Below, in pieces: positions 15,473-24,468 of a DNA stretch of 64,000 nucleotides. This DNA is from Collinsella sp. AF08-23 (GTDB lineage: Bacteria; Actinomycetota; Coriobacteriia; Coriobacteriales; Coriobacteriaceae). The number at the start of each line of letters is the position of its first letter. Within the stretch, counting starts at the first letter, position 1. Where the stretch lies: NCBI RefSeq assembly GCF_003479805.1, contig NZ_QUHV01000004.1, positions 71,442 to 135,441 of the forward strand, given 5' to 3'. The notes under the pieces were generated by a model, which was not told where the DNA came from, searched no databases, and was given only the letters and a program-made list of their open reading frames with translations. A program made the position numbers and the translations under genes.

Positions 15473-16016
15473 ATGATTTGGCGGCCGCAAGGGACAGAAT
15501 ATACGCCGCCTATCTATATTTCAACAGTATTGCAGATCGGCCTACTATCAAGACGATGCCGCCCTGATTGATAGGCATCAGATTGCGGCTTGCCTAACCT
15601 ATGCAGTGCTTGTGGCTGAGCCCCTCATGGTTGATTCGGCCTTGGCAACCGAGAAGTCCTATTATGCAAATGAGCGGCTTGCCTTCACGCTCGCTTGTTC
15701 AACCATGGTTTCTTTTCTTGTTCAGTACCATTCAGACAGAATACATGCGGGGATTGCGGACCACGACGAGTATCAAAAAATCGGGGCTGCACGGAACAAG
15801 CTGCTGCAAGAGGGCATCGCAGTGCCAAAGACCGTTCCTAATGAAGATTCATATCCCATGACCCTTTATCGATGCTTTCGTTTTACGGCTGCGGAAGGGT
15901 CGTTCAATCTCTTGAGCCTCGCGTCTCTGTATTATCTTTTGGAGAACGCTACGGTTGGAAAGCGGCTGTATGGAGAGATGCGCTCCTATTATTCGTTCGT
16001 GGCCGAAGAGGTGTGA
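15473..16016 (+). pseudogene. Unrecognised helical protein gene, 5' end out of frame
   Basis: From about 15477 to the TGA at 16014-16016 one frame stays open and reads as a sensible helical protein (QYCRSAYYQDDAALIDRHQ, then AACLTYAVLVAEPLMVDSA, ending YSFVAEEV). It has no ATG, GTG or TTG before 15606. The well-placed ATG at 15473, with a GGAAGGGGG site upstream, is in another frame and would need one base skipped or removed within the first few codons to join it. Either there is a one-base insertion near 15480 or the protein starts at the GTG at 15606 (136 residues). The family is not recognised. The gene ends five bases before a small membrane-protein gene. Confidence 0.4.
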
Positions 16017-16021
16017 TTCAG

Positions 16022-16222
16022 ATGCTGTGGATCATGATAGCAACCTTTATTCTCACAGTGGTGGCGAGCGCCGCTATTGCTCTCGAGTATGCGAGAATCG
16101 ACTCCATTGCCGTCGATTACAAGGTTGAAGAGTTCGAGCATGCCGTGGGCAGTTCCGTGCCCATCGAAGCCGTGCGGACGAACTCGACTGTGCGCGGGGA
16201 AGGGGCTGAGGAGAGTTGCTAG
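16022..16222 (+). CDS. Small single-pass membrane protein, unknown
   Basis: 66 residues: an N-terminal membrane helix (MLWIMIATFILTVVASAAIA) followed by a ~45-residue polar tail. It begins five bases after the upstream stop, so the two are likely co-transcribed. The coding strand is clean and the hydrophobic start is convincing, but no family is recognised and no function is proposed. Confidence 0.5.
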   Translation: MLWIMIATFILTVVASAAIALEYARIDSIAVDYKVEEFEHAVGSSVPIEAVRTNSTVRGEGAEESC

Positions 16223-16280
16223 CAGCCCTGATTCCCGTCCAGTTCCAATCAAAAGTTTGGCTATCGACCCCATAGAACTC

Positions 16281-16356
16281 TATATCGGAATCTATATCTG
16301 AAAATAGCGGGATATATCTGAACTCAGATATAATTTCAGATATAGATTCAGATATA
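16281..16356 (+). promoter_or_regulatory. Array of TCAGATATA operator-like repeats
   Basis: TCAGATATA occurs three times at exactly 12-bp steps (16324, 16336, 16348). Its reverse complement TATATCTGA occurs at 16293 and 16313, with a degenerate copy (TATATCGGA) at 16281. A TATAAT -10-like hexamer (16329-16334) is embedded and the last copy touches the AGGAGGG ribosome site of the gene at 16370. This arrangement looks like a cooperative operator for the downstream DNA-binding protein itself. Confidence 0.75.
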
Positions 16357-16369
16357 AGGAGGGCTGAGT

Positions 16370-18019
16370 ATGGGCATTCCGGAACGCGAGACCTTGTCAA
16401 TCGAGTTTAAAAGTGACCGCAAGACAATCGCGGAGGGCGTCATTGTCGACGAGGTGGTTGCCCTTTCCAACACTGATGGAGGCGAGCTATACATAGGCGT
16501 CGAGGACGATGGCGTTCCCACTGGCGCCCAGCCTCAGCATCGAGACCCTCTGCAGATGAACGCTATGATCGCAAACAAAACGGTACCATCCGTTTCCGTG
16601 CGGACAACCATCTTGACGGAGAGCGGAAAGCCCGTCGTTCGCATCGAGGTCCCGCGATCGGCAAGCGTTGTCGCCTCGGCTCAGGGGCGCATCTTGCGCC
16701 GCCGCCTCAAGGCGAATGGGGAGCCAGAGAGCATTCCCATGTATCCATATGAGATTTCAACGCGGTTGTCTGATTTGGGCCGTCTTGATTATTCCGCCCA
16801 GCCCGTCCCCGATACCACTCGTGAGGATTTTGATCCCGTGGCACGGGAGAACCTGCGAAATATAGTTGGGAAATACAACAACAGCGACAAAACGCTCTTG
16901 GAGCTCAATGATGAGGAGATCGAGAAGGCGCTGGGGTTCACCACGACCGTTGCAGGTCGAATCATGCCGACGTTGACGGGCCTGCTCATGATCGGTCGCG
17001 AGGATGTTCTCGCAAAGGCGGTTCCAACTTCGGAGGCGGCTCTTCAGGTCCTTGTGGGCACGGATGTCAAGGTCAACCTCACGTACAAGGGCTCTCTGCT
17101 GCGCACTATCGAAGACATCGCCCATGCGATTAAGCCATGGAATCCCGTCACAGAAGTTTCTCTTGGGTTGTTTACTAGCCCAGTTGAGACGTTTAACGGC
17201 CGTGCCATACGCGAGGCGCTGGTAAATGCGTTTGGTCACAGGGACTACTCGATGCTCGGAAGGGTCCGCGTCTTGATTGACGATATGGGCCTCACGATCT
17301 CCAATCCCGGTGGGTTTATCGAGGGCATATCAATCGACAACCTCCTGACCGCCGATCCCCATGGCAGGAATCCGTGCCTTATGGACGCGCTCAAGCGCGT
17401 GGGCCTTGCCGAGAGAACGGGACGCGGGATCGATCGAATCTATGAGGGGTCTTTGCTGGTGGGGAAACCGCTCCCAGACTATTCTGAATCGGGGCCGACG
17501 TCTGTAAATCTTTTTATCGCCCGAAGTGAGCCCGACCAAGAATTCATCAGACTCATCGCGGAAGAGTCGGAGAAGAGGTCTGCCCCGCTCCCGCTCCAAA
17601 CGCTGCTCGTGCTCGATGCACTCAAACGCCAGCGCCGCGCAACCATTGAGGTGCTGTCGAGAACTGTCGACGTGAGGAAGAGCCAGCTTGTTCAGGTGGT
17701 TGAGCTGCTGGTCGAGTCGGGTCTGGTTGAGGCAGTCGGGTCGGCGGCCCACAGGGAATACCGTCTGAGCTCGAAGGTCTATAAGCGCTCGGGACAAATC
17801 AAGGAGTATGTCCGACAGGCGGACATCGATTCGATACGCTATCCGGAGCTCATCATGAGGCTTGCCCGAAAGCAGGGGCAGGTATCCAAGAGGGATGTAG
17901 CTGAGTTGTTGCACGTCGGCCCCGATACTGCATACTACGAGATTAGAAAGCTCGTTAAGAGCGGCGATCTTCTGGCTGCAAAGCGCGGGCCTGATGCCTA
18001 TTACGTGCCATGTGTCTGA
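16370..18019 (+). CDS. AlbA_2 (Schlafen-like) / RecG-like ATP-binding regulator
   Basis: 549-residue protein of the AlbA_2 plus HATPase_c_4 architecture, often annotated as putative transcriptional regulator or RecG-like. The N-terminus ETLSIEFKSD...ALSNTDGGELYIGVEDDG is the AlbA_2 signature. FNGRAIREALVNAFGHRDYS, RVRVLIDDMGLTISNPGGF and GLAERTGRGIDRIYE give the GHKL-like ATP-binding block. The last ~140 residues contain two winged-helix-like segments (TIEVLSRTVDVRKSQLVQVVELL, QVSKRDVAELLHVGPDTAYYEIRKL). ATG at 16370 has AGGAGGG nine bases upstream. The operator-like repeats overlapping that site suggest autoregulation. Relatives occur in defence and mobile islands, but the role here is unknown. 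Confidence 0.78.
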   Translation: MGIPERETLSIEFKSDRKTIAEGVIVDEVVALSNTDGGELYIGVEDDGVPTGAQPQHRDPLQMNAMIANKTVPSVSVRTTILTESGKPVVRIEVPRSASVVASAQGRILRRRLKANGEPESIPMYPYEISTRLSDLGRLDYSAQPVPDTTREDFDPVARENLRNIVGKYNNSDKTLLELNDEEIEKALGFTTTVAGRIMPTLTGLLMIGREDVLAKAVPTSEAALQVLVGTDVKVNLTYKGSLLRTIEDIAHAIKPWNPVTEVSLGLFTSPVETFNGRAIREALVNAFGHRDYSMLGRVRVLIDDMGLTISNPGGFIEGISIDNLLTADPHGRNPCLMDALKRVGLAERTGRGIDRIYEGSLLVGKPLPDYSESGPTSVNLFIARSEPDQEFIRLIAEESEKRSAPLPLQTLLVLDALKRQRRATIEVLSRTVDVRKSQLVQVVELLVESGLVEAVGSAAHREYRLSSKVYKRSGQIKEYVRQADIDSIRYPELIMRLARKQGQVSKRDVAELLHVGPDTAYYEIRKLVKSGDLLAAKRGPDAYYVPCV

Positions 18020-18322
18020 TAGATATCGAACGCCTATATTTGACCTAGATGGCAGTAGAGCAAGATGGGCGGTTCCGCCGTCCGGTTAAACGGTTACAGT
18101 AGATGTCGAGCAGATGGACGTTCCGGAGCTGTTCTAGTCTTTCCTAGATGCCTGCCATATCAATGAGAGATCGGAAGTCGAACGGCCGCTGGGGGCGTGA
18201 GATGAAGGCTTAAGAGGTGGAAGGATGTTAAGGCGTTGCGTATTGATTGCGAGGTGCCTCGCCCTTCTCGACCGCGCCTAGCACGTGCACAGTTTAAGAC
18301 CTTATCATCCTCTTATGAGAAA

Positions 18323-18355
18323 GAGGCGTCTCACTTGTTTCCAATGAGACGCCTC
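18323..18355 (-). terminator. Rho-independent terminator of the ferritin gene
   Basis: GAGGCGTCTCA (18323-18333) pairs perfectly with TGAGACGCCTC (18345-18355) over an 11-base loop; on the minus strand the stem is followed by TTTCT. The rest of 18020-18382 shows no gene or other clear feature. Confidence 0.75.
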
Positions 18356-18382
18356 GGAGCTTGGCAAGTTTTCCGGTCGACC

Positions 18383-18901
18383 TTACAGCGGCAACGCGGT
18401 CATCTGTGTGTACACGCGGGCCTGGTACTCGCGGTCCAGGTCGTACAGGCCCTTGGGATCGCTGCCGAACAGCTTCATCTTGGTGACCATGTCGCGAGCG
18501 TTGGCCTCTTCCTCGCCCTGCTCTTTAACAAAAAAGTCGAGCATGCGCAGCGCGCGGATGTCATGGGCCTCGTGTGCCACTTCGTAGCAGTGGTGGATGA
18601 GGCTCGTCACGTACTCCTCGTGTGCCAAGCCGGCTTCGAGCGGGTCTAGGTCGTTTTTGAAGCGCATGCTGGGCTGCTCGATAGCAAGCATCGTGGGCTT
18701 GTGGTCGTTGTCAAGCAGGTAGCGACGCATGGCCATGGCGTGGTCGACCTCCTCCTTGACCTGGATCTCGTACCAGTTCGCGAAGCCCTTGAGGCCACGG
18801 TCCTCGTAATAGTCGGCAAACGTGAGGTACAGGTATGCAGAGTAGAACTCCTTGTTAATCTGCTCCTCAAGCACCTTTGCAACGCTTTCGTTCATGGCCA
18901 T
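18383..18901 (-). CDS. ftnA: Ferritin-like iron-storage protein
   Basis: Cytoplasmic iron storage and detoxification: ferroxidation of Fe2+ and mineral deposition in a 24-mer shell. 172 residues in a four-helix ferritin fold; EQINKEFYSAYLYLTFADYY holds the first-helix Glu and Tyr, and VKEEVDHAMAMRRYLL holds the Glu-x-x-His ligand set. The third-helix EQGEEEANA segment matches bacterial FtnA. ATG at 18901 has AAGGAG five bases upstream and beats an upstream in-frame start that lacks a site; a second ATG two codons in is possible. It is transcribed alone, divergent from the DUF2207 gene. Confidence 0.93.
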   Translation of the reverse strand: MAMNESVAKVLEEQINKEFYSAYLYLTFADYYEDRGLKGFANWYEIQVKEEVDHAMAMRRYLLDNDHKPTMLAIEQPSMRFKNDLDPLEAGLAHEEYVTSLIHHCYEVAHEAHDIRALRMLDFFVKEQGEEEANARDMVTKMKLFGSDPKGLYDLDREYQARVYTQMTALPL

Positions 18902-18968
18902 ATGCACTCCTTCGGTCGATCCTGCGCATGCGTGCGCAATCTGAGTATACCGCCGCAAGGCGTGGCAA

Positions 18969-19107
18969 ATTGCCTATGACCGTCCGGGGATTGCCCGTGG
19001 CCGCCCGCAATTGCCTATGTGTTTCCTCCGTTCAACAGCTCCAGACGGCAGAAGCCCATAGGTAATCTTGCGACCCGCATAGACAATTCCCGCCCTCCAT
19101 AGGCAAT
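18969..19107. repeat. Cluster of ATTGCCTATG repeats in both orientations
   Basis: ATTGCCTATG occurs at 18969 and 19010, and its inverse at 19057 (CATAGGTAAT), 19078 (CATAGACAAT) and 19098 (CATAGGCAAT); a weaker copy is near 19141. The same unit appears as a tight inverted pair at 55485-55509. The gap 18902-19356 holds no gene; the DUF2207 promoter must lie in its right part, with TACAAT at 19318-19323 as a candidate -10. Confidence 0.6.
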
Positions 19108-19356
19108 CTCCCGCCTTGCCATGGGAAACTCAGAGGTTGGCCTAGGCGATTTCCATCTTGTCAAGGGCCGTCTGTGCGCACGTGGAAATGCAAGGCCACG
19201 ATAGATTAAACGATCTTTGAACTGCTTTCCGTGCCAGCTTTGGTCGAGCTCCCGTTCCGGCGCATGCCGTTTGCGGGGTCACGGGGCACCGCGAGGCAGA
19301 ACCGAATCCCGCACGGGTACAATGGGCGCACGTATACATAGAGAAAGGTGCGTCCC

Positions 19357-21360
19357 ATGCTCGCACGCCCGCATTCCTCATCTCCTGTCCGCGCCATTTG
19401 CCAGCGCCGCGCTTCATGCCCGCCGCGCCTTTTTGCCACGTTCTGCGGCCTCGTCCTCGCGCTCGTCTTCGCGCTTGTTGCCCCGGCGACTGCCCATGCG
19501 GACACGTACTCGCTTCCACGCGTGAACATTCAGGCGCAGGTTATGGAGAACGGCGACCTTAATGTCACCGAGGAGCGCACGTTCTCGTTCGAGGACACCG
19601 TCAACGGCGTGTACTGGAGCATTCCCTTTGCGCAAAACGAGCAGGGCCAGACCTCATCCGTAACGGTCTCCAGCGTGTATGAGTACGACGGTTCGGTCGG
19701 TGAGGGGGCAGAGGCGGACGCTCGTCGTGCGTCTCAGCCCATGCAAGAGGTTGCTTCGGCAGAGCCGGGCGACCAGCACGTGTACACAGTGGAGAACGTA
19801 GGCAATGCCCTCGAGCTCAAGGTCTTCGCGCCCCGTGAGGATGGTGACGAGGTGACCCTGTGGGTTTCGTACACGATTGCGGGCGCCGTGATGGCGTGGC
19901 CCGACACCGCCGAGCTCTATTGGCAATTCATCGGTCCCGAGTGGGAGGAGGATGCCGAGGACGTCGAGTTGAACGTGATGTTCGCGGGGGCTTCTGAGGG
20001 CACGCCGGCGACCACTGGCACCGATGATGCCAATTTCCGCGCATGGGGCCACGGTCCGCTTGATGGAAGCGTGGTGCTCGATGATGGGGATGTCGCCAAC
20101 CCCGTGGTGACCCTAACTGCCCCGCGTGTCCATGCGGGCCAATTTGCCGAGGTTCGCGTTGCGTTCCCGACGGATTGGGTGCCCGGACTGGAGGCGATGG
20201 GTGACGCGCGCCTGGACACCATGCTTTCCGAGGAGGCCGTGTGGGCGGACGAGGCGAACGCCCAGCGCGAGCGCGCCCGCTTCATCGCCACGGCGGGCAC
20301 GGTCGCCTTAACGGCGTTGCCCGCCGTACTTCTCGCAATAACGCTCTACCTGCGCAAAACCAAGTACACCAGCCCTAAGCCCGTCTTCGAGGAGACTTAT
20401 TTCCGCGATGTGCCGTCCAACGACCATCCCGCCGTGCTCTCCGCGCTCGTGTACGGCGGTGCGGTGCAGGATTGCGCCTTCGTGGCAACGCTCATGAAGC
20501 TCACCGACGACCACGTCATCGCGATCGACCATGAGTCCCGCACCGAGAGCCGTTTCCTCGGCCTGGGCGAGAAAACCGTCGAGGAGTACTCGCTCAAACT
20601 CGTCGCGCGCGAGCGCGTGGACGACCCCATCGATCTGGCCGCGATCAACCTGTATTTCGGGCCGAGCGCGAAAAACGGCGACGAGGCTAGTTTCGATGCG
20701 CTCAAAGACGGCGAGGACGCGGGCGATCTCATGCAGGAGTTTAAGGACCAGGTGAGTGGGGAGCTCGAGCGCCGGAACCTTGTCAACCTCGTTCCCGCCG
20801 GGTTCAAATTCGGTATGGGGGGCATCGGAATCATCCTGATGATCGTTGCCGTCCTCTTCATTCTCTACACGGACGCAGCGAATCTGCCGTTCGTGCTGTT
20901 GGGTATCGGCATGTCCGTCACGGCGGCGATCATCGCCGCGACTGCGAAGATGTACTCATCCGAAGCTGTCGAGCTGCTCAACCGCTGCCAGGCGCTCGAG
21001 CGCTGGCTCGAGGACTTCACCAATCTGGACGAGGCGGTGCCCAACGACCTCATCCTGTGGAACAAGATGCTCGTACTCGCCGTGGCGTTCGGCATAAGCG
21101 ACGAGGTTCTGCGTCAGCTTGCCGACGCCGTGCCGCACGAGCTGCGCGAGGACGAGAACGGCATGTATTACTATCCCAGCTATTGGTGGTACTACGGTCA
21201 CGGTAGCCTGCATTCGCCCATGAGCGAGATGCACGATGCGTACCAGGCCACGGTCGCGGAACTTTCCTCGAGCTCCAGCAGCTCGGGCGGTGGTTTTGGT
21301 GGCGGCTTCTCCGGTGGAGGCGGCGGGGGCGTTGGCGGCGGAGGCGGCGGCAGCTTCTAA
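19357..21360 (+). CDS. DUF2207 membrane protein with Gly-rich tail
   Basis: Predicted membrane-anchored surface protein of the DUF2207 (PF09972) family, function unknown. 667 residues: a signal/membrane helix around 30-50 ending ATAHADTYS, an extracytoplasmic beta-rich domain (about 50-305), a membrane helix near 310-330, a cytoplasmic region, two further helices near 490-535, and a tail of serines then glycines (SGGGFGGGFSGGGGGG), typical of the family. ATG 19357 is chosen because GAAAGG lies eight bases upstream; a GTG three codons earlier overlaps that site. It appears monocistronic. Confidence 0.82.
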   Translation: MLARPHSSSPVRAICQRRASCPPRLFATFCGLVLALVFALVAPATAHADTYSLPRVNIQAQVMENGDLNVTEERTFSFEDTVNGVYWSIPFAQNEQGQTSSVTVSSVYEYDGSVGEGAEADARRASQPMQEVASAEPGDQHVYTVENVGNALELKVFAPREDGDEVTLWVSYTIAGAVMAWPDTAELYWQFIGPEWEEDAEDVELNVMFAGASEGTPATTGTDDANFRAWGHGPLDGSVVLDDGDVANPVVTLTAPRVHAGQFAEVRVAFPTDWVPGLEAMGDARLDTMLSEEAVWADEANAQRERARFIATAGTVALTALPAVLLAITLYLRKTKYTSPKPVFEETYFRDVPSNDHPAVLSALVYGGAVQDCAFVATLMKLTDDHVIAIDHESRTESRFLGLGEKTVEEYSLKLVARERVDDPIDLAAINLYFGPSAKNGDEASFDALKDGEDAGDLMQEFKDQVSGELERRNLVNLVPAGFKFGMGGIGIILMIVAVLFILYTDAANLPFVLLGIGMSVTAAIIAATAKMYSSEAVELLNRCQALERWLEDFTNLDEAVPNDLILWNKMLVLAVAFGISDEVLRQLADAVPHELREDENGMYYYPSYWWYYGHGSLHSPMSEMHDAYQATVAELSSSSSSSGGGFGGGFSGGGGGGVGGGGGGSF

Positions 21361-21430
21361 CGCGCATTCTGGTGGCGACAAGCCGCATCTTTCGCTTGTT
21401 GGGCGCCTCTCGCGCCCCACAAGCTCAAGT

Positions 21431-21586
21431 GCATGCCGCAAATCGGGCGATTTTGTAACGAAAATCAGAACGGCTCGAGTAGACGCCATCATCGAACAGT
21501 TGTGACCTGCGGAAATGCCGACCGGATTTCCCTGCTACTCGCCTCGTCCGAGAACTCGTTACAAAAACGCCCGATTCGCGGCATGC
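21431..21586. repeat. 31-bp inverted repeats enclosing 94 bp (MITE-like or large hairpin)
   Basis: 21431-21461 and 21556-21586 match as inverted repeats at 29 of 31 positions (ends GCATGCCGC..., inner edge TTTTGTAACGA). The interior has further complementarity (GAGTAG/CTACTC). No target-site duplication is evident and there is no ORF inside. It fills most of the 320-bp gap between the DUF2207 gene and the convergent acetyltransferase. It could be a small non-autonomous element or a bidirectional transcription barrier. Confidence 0.65.
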
Positions 21587-21680
21587 AGGGGATGTTTTGT
21601 GCGATGAATCGGCTTTGCGCGGCGCGAAGTCCGAGGGATCCCGTGATGCATGCGAGGGCTACAGGACAGCGGCGTCGATT

Positions 21681-22316
21681 CTAAGCGGAGAGGTCCAGTC
21701 CGTACACGTACATCTCTTTGGGGAGCAGGCGACGCTCTTCGCGCGTGCTGCGATACGTGCCGGCGCGTTTGAAACCGTGGTGTTCATAGAACTGCCAGGT
21801 GCAGTCGGTGTCGGTGTAGAGGAACGCCCGCTGTGCGCCCTCTTCGGCCAAATACGTGGTCGCCGCATCGATAAGCACGCTGCCAATGCCCATGCCGCGC
21901 GCCGATTCGCCCACCGCGAGCAGGGTGATCTCCGTCGACCCGGCAAAACCGCTGTCGCTCAGCAGCTTGTCATTCTTAGACTCGGTGAGCTGGACGCCCT
22001 TCCAGTAATTGGCGGCAGCCTCGGGCTCAAGTTCGCGCATGCGGCGGAAGTAGTCTTTGGACATGACGAACCAGCGCTTGTGGGCGCGGACGCGTGTGGC
22101 GCTCGGGCAAGCGAGCACAATGCCGCACGGCTTATCGTCGATAAGGGCCACCTGCGAGAAGGGGGAAATGGAGAGCGAGTATGAGAGGTCGTTGCAGGCC
22201 TCGAGAAATCCGTATTCGGGCGAGGGGACTTCGGTGTGCCACGCCTCCTGAATGATGGCGGCAATATCCTCGAAGTCGCCTTCGTCAAAAGGCCTATACG
22301 TTACGCGCGAGACCAT
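21681..22316 (-). CDS. GNAT-family N-acetyltransferase
   Basis: 211-residue acetyltransferase; substrate unknown. The acetyl-CoA binding motif A reads ITLLAVGESARGMGIGSVLIDAATTYL, with the Arg/Gly-x-x-Gly-x-Gly loop. FYEHHGFKRAGTYRST is motif B and the tail contains MYVYGLDL. The N-terminal half (YRPFDEGDFEDIAAIIQEAWH) is the usual first strand and helix. ATG at 22316 has a strong AGGAGG seven bases upstream. It is divergent from purH, sharing a 235-bp promoter region. Confidence 0.85.
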   Translation of the reverse strand: MVSRVTYRPFDEGDFEDIAAIIQEAWHTEVPSPEYGFLEACNDLSYSLSISPFSQVALIDDKPCGIVLACPSATRVRAHKRWFVMSKDYFRRMRELEPEAAANYWKGVQLTESKNDKLLSDSGFAGSTEITLLAVGESARGMGIGSVLIDAATTYLAEEGAQRAFLYTDTDCTWQFYEHHGFKRAGTYRSTREERRLLPKEMYVYGLDLSA

Positions 22317-22551
22317 GGATCCTCCTGTCGTCCTCTCGTTTCTACCACCGCAGCGTGCACGTGTTGTGGTGCGTTCGTGGAACCCGTCGTTCACCTCATA
22401 TTTTTCGCGCAAACGCCATGGTTTCTCGGCAAGTTCTCCAAATCGCGCGCGTTGAGCGATGTGAGTGTTTGCCGCCTGCGGTACAGTAGGTGCATGTTGG
22501 ATAGAGATGCGCACGCTGCTTGCGGCGCGTCACCCCTGCGAAGGAGGGCAC

Positions 22552-24189
22552 ATGGCAGACCTTGGAAAGGTTTCGCGCGCGTTGATTTCGGTTACGGACA
22601 AGACCGGCGTGGTTGAGTTCGCGAAGGCGCTGGCAGAGGAGTTCGGTGTCGAGATCATCTCCACCGGCGGCACCGCCAAGGTTCTCGTCGAGGCCGGCGT
22701 CCCCGTCGTCCCGATTGAGGAGTACACCGGGTTCCCCGAGATGATGGAGGGCCGCGTCAAGACGCTGCACCCCAAGGTTCACGGTGGCCTGCTTGCCCGC
22801 CGCGATTCCGAGCAGCACATGGCCGAGGCGGCCGAGCACGGCATCGGCATGATCGACCTCGTCTGCGTGAACCTCTACGAGTTCGAGAAGACCGTGGCCA
22901 AGCCGGATGTCACCTTTGCCGACGCCATCGAGCACATCGACATCGGCGGCCCCTCCATGCTGCGCTCCGCCGCGAAGAACGCTGCCGCCGTGACCGTGGT
23001 GTCCGACCCCGCCGATTACGACGCCGTCCTTGCCGAGATGCGCGCCAATGACGGCGCCACCACGCTCGAGACGCGCCGCCGCCTGCAGGTCAAGGTCTAC
23101 ACCACCACCGCCGCGTACGACACCGCCATCTCCACTTGGCTCGCCGCCCAGGTCGAGGGTGCCACCGCCGCGCCGCTCACCGCCGAGGGCGAGTTCGCCG
23201 CCCCCGCGTCCATGGGCATGAAGCTCGAGAAGGCCCAGGACCTGCGCTACGGCGAGAACCCGCAGCAGGCCGCCGCGGTCTACCGTTTCGACGCCGCCAA
23301 CGCCCCGCTCTTCTCCTCCGACGCCCCCCTCGTGGGCGCCGAGCAGCTCCAGGGCAAGCCGCTCTCCTACAACAACTTCCTCGACGCCGAGGCGGCTTGG
23401 AACGCCGTCCGCGAGTTCGACGAGCCCGGCGTGATCATCCTCAAGCATCAGAACCCCTGCGGCTCCGCCGTGGCGGGCGACGTGACCGAGGCCTACGACC
23501 GCGCCTTCGCGTGCGACCCCAAGAGCGCCTTCGGCGGCATCGTTGCCGTCAACCGCGAGGTGCCGCTGTCGCTCGTCGAGCACTTTGCCGACCGCGACAA
23601 GCTGTTCGTCGAGGTTCTCATTGCCCCGAGCTTTACGCCTGAGGCCCTCGAGCGTCTTGCCAAGCGCCCCAACCTGCGCGTCCTCGCCACGGGTGCGGCC
23701 TCCGGCCATGCCAAGCTCGAGATGCGCACCGTCGACGGCGGCATGCTCGTCCAGCGCGTCGACACGGTCGACGAGGACCCGGCCACCTTCACGTTCCCCA
23801 CGGAGCGCAAGCCCACGGATGCCGAGATGCGCGACCTCATGTTTGCCTGGAAGGTCTGCAAGACCGTCAAGTCCAACGCCATTCTCATCGCCAAGGACGA
23901 GATGGGTATCGGCATGGGCCCCGGTCAGCCCAACCGCGTCGATTCCGCGCTGCTGGCCTGCCAGCGCGCCGAAGAGGTTTGCGAGCGCCTGGGCTGGGAG
24001 GCCGGCGGCTACGCGTGCGCGTCCGACGCCTTCTTCCCGTTCCGCGACAACGTGGACACGTTGGCTGCGCACGGCGTGACCGCCATCATCCAGCCTGGCG
24101 GCTCCGTGCGTGACGAGGAGTCCATCGACGCCTGCAACGAGCATGGCATCGCGATGGTGTTCACCGGCACCCGTCACTTCCGTCACTAA
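22552..24189 (+). CDS. purH: Bifunctional AICAR transformylase / IMP cyclohydrolase
   Basis: Catalyses the last two steps of IMP synthesis: formylation of AICAR with 10-formyl-THF and ring closure. 545 residues, close to the family's ~520-530. The N-terminal IMP cyclohydrolase has [37 protein letters not shown] and [16 protein letters not shown]. The C-terminal transformylase has [32 protein letters not shown] (with the catalytic Lys-His) and [13 protein letters not shown] at 22552 follows AAGGAGG by five bases. It is transcribed alone; a structured repeat and a terminator follow. Confidence 0.97.
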   Translation: MADLGKVSRALISVTDKTGVVEFAKALAEEFGVEIISTGGTAKVLVEAGVPVVPIEEYTGFPEMMEGRVKTLHPKVHGGLLARRDSEQHMAEAAEHGIGMIDLVCVNLYEFEKTVAKPDVTFADAIEHIDIGGPSMLRSAAKNAAAVTVVSDPADYDAVLAEMRANDGATTLETRRRLQVKVYTTTAAYDTAISTWLAAQVEGATAAPLTAEGEFAAPASMGMKLEKAQDLRYGENPQQAAAVYRFDAANAPLFSSDAPLVGAEQLQGKPLSYNNFLDAEAAWNAVREFDEPGVIILKHQNPCGSAVAGDVTEAYDRAFACDPKSAFGGIVAVNREVPLSLVEHFADRDKLFVEVLIAPSFTPEALERLAKRPNLRVLATGAASGHAKLEMRTVDGGMLVQRVDTVDEDPATFTFPTERKPTDAEMRDLMFAWKVCKTVKSNAILIAKDEMGIGMGPGQPNRVDSALLACQRAEEVCERLGWEAGGYACASDAFFPFRDNVDTLAAHGVTAIIQPGGSVRDEESIDACNEHGIAMVFTGTRHFRH

Positions 24190-24207
24190 GCAGCAACGGG
24201 CTGCTGC

Positions 24208-24307
24208 GGGCTTCCCAGACACCGCACCTTGGGGTTCAATCGTCGGGCGCCGTACGTTAGGCGTGCGCCCTCCTCTTTCACCCCAATCTGCGGTACCTGG
24301 AAAGCCC
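24208..24307 (+). repeat. Long hairpin repeat element, copy 1
   Basis: A ~100-base imperfect palindrome starting GGGCTTCCCAG and ending CCTGGAAAGCCC. It shares layout with 28928-29034: the paired blocks CACCGCA/TGCGGTAC and TTGGGG/CCCCAA here become CACCCCA/TGGGGCAC and TCGGCG/CGCCGA there, so stem pairs change together. A CC-opposite-TC internal loop is kept in both. It lies 18 bases after the purH stop. Confidence 0.75.
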
Positions 24308-24330
24308 TCGCCGGTTTGGAGGGTTTTTAG
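24305..24330 (+). terminator. Rho-independent terminator after purH
   Basis: CCCTC (24305-24309) pairs with GAGGG (24319-24325 region) and is followed by TTTTT. It lies directly after the hairpin repeat. The short stem makes it moderate in strength. Confidence 0.5.
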
Positions 24331-24417
24331 GGAACCTGGAAAGACCTCGCCGACCTGGATCGAGCTGGGTGGTGTACCTCGACTTTCCTTTGCCCGAGGG
24401 TGTTGTATGTGATTTGA

Positions 24418-24451
24418 ACGTGCCGGGGAATTGTTTTCCCGGTACGTTTTT
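24418..24451 (+). terminator. Terminator or attenuator upstream of the 24469 gene
   Basis: ACGTGCCGGGGAA pairs with TTCCCGGTACGT across a short T-rich loop and is followed by TTTT. It ends only ~5 bases before the AGGAGG ribosome site of the next gene, so it either ends purH read-through or attenuates the downstream gene. Confidence 0.65.
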
Positions 24452-24468
24452 GCTTAGGAGGATTCGCC

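Noticed and set aside
16281..16356. TCAGATATA repeats as a CRISPR array
   Set aside because: Units are 9 bp at 12-bp steps in both orientations, with no spacers and no cas genes; they fit an operator.
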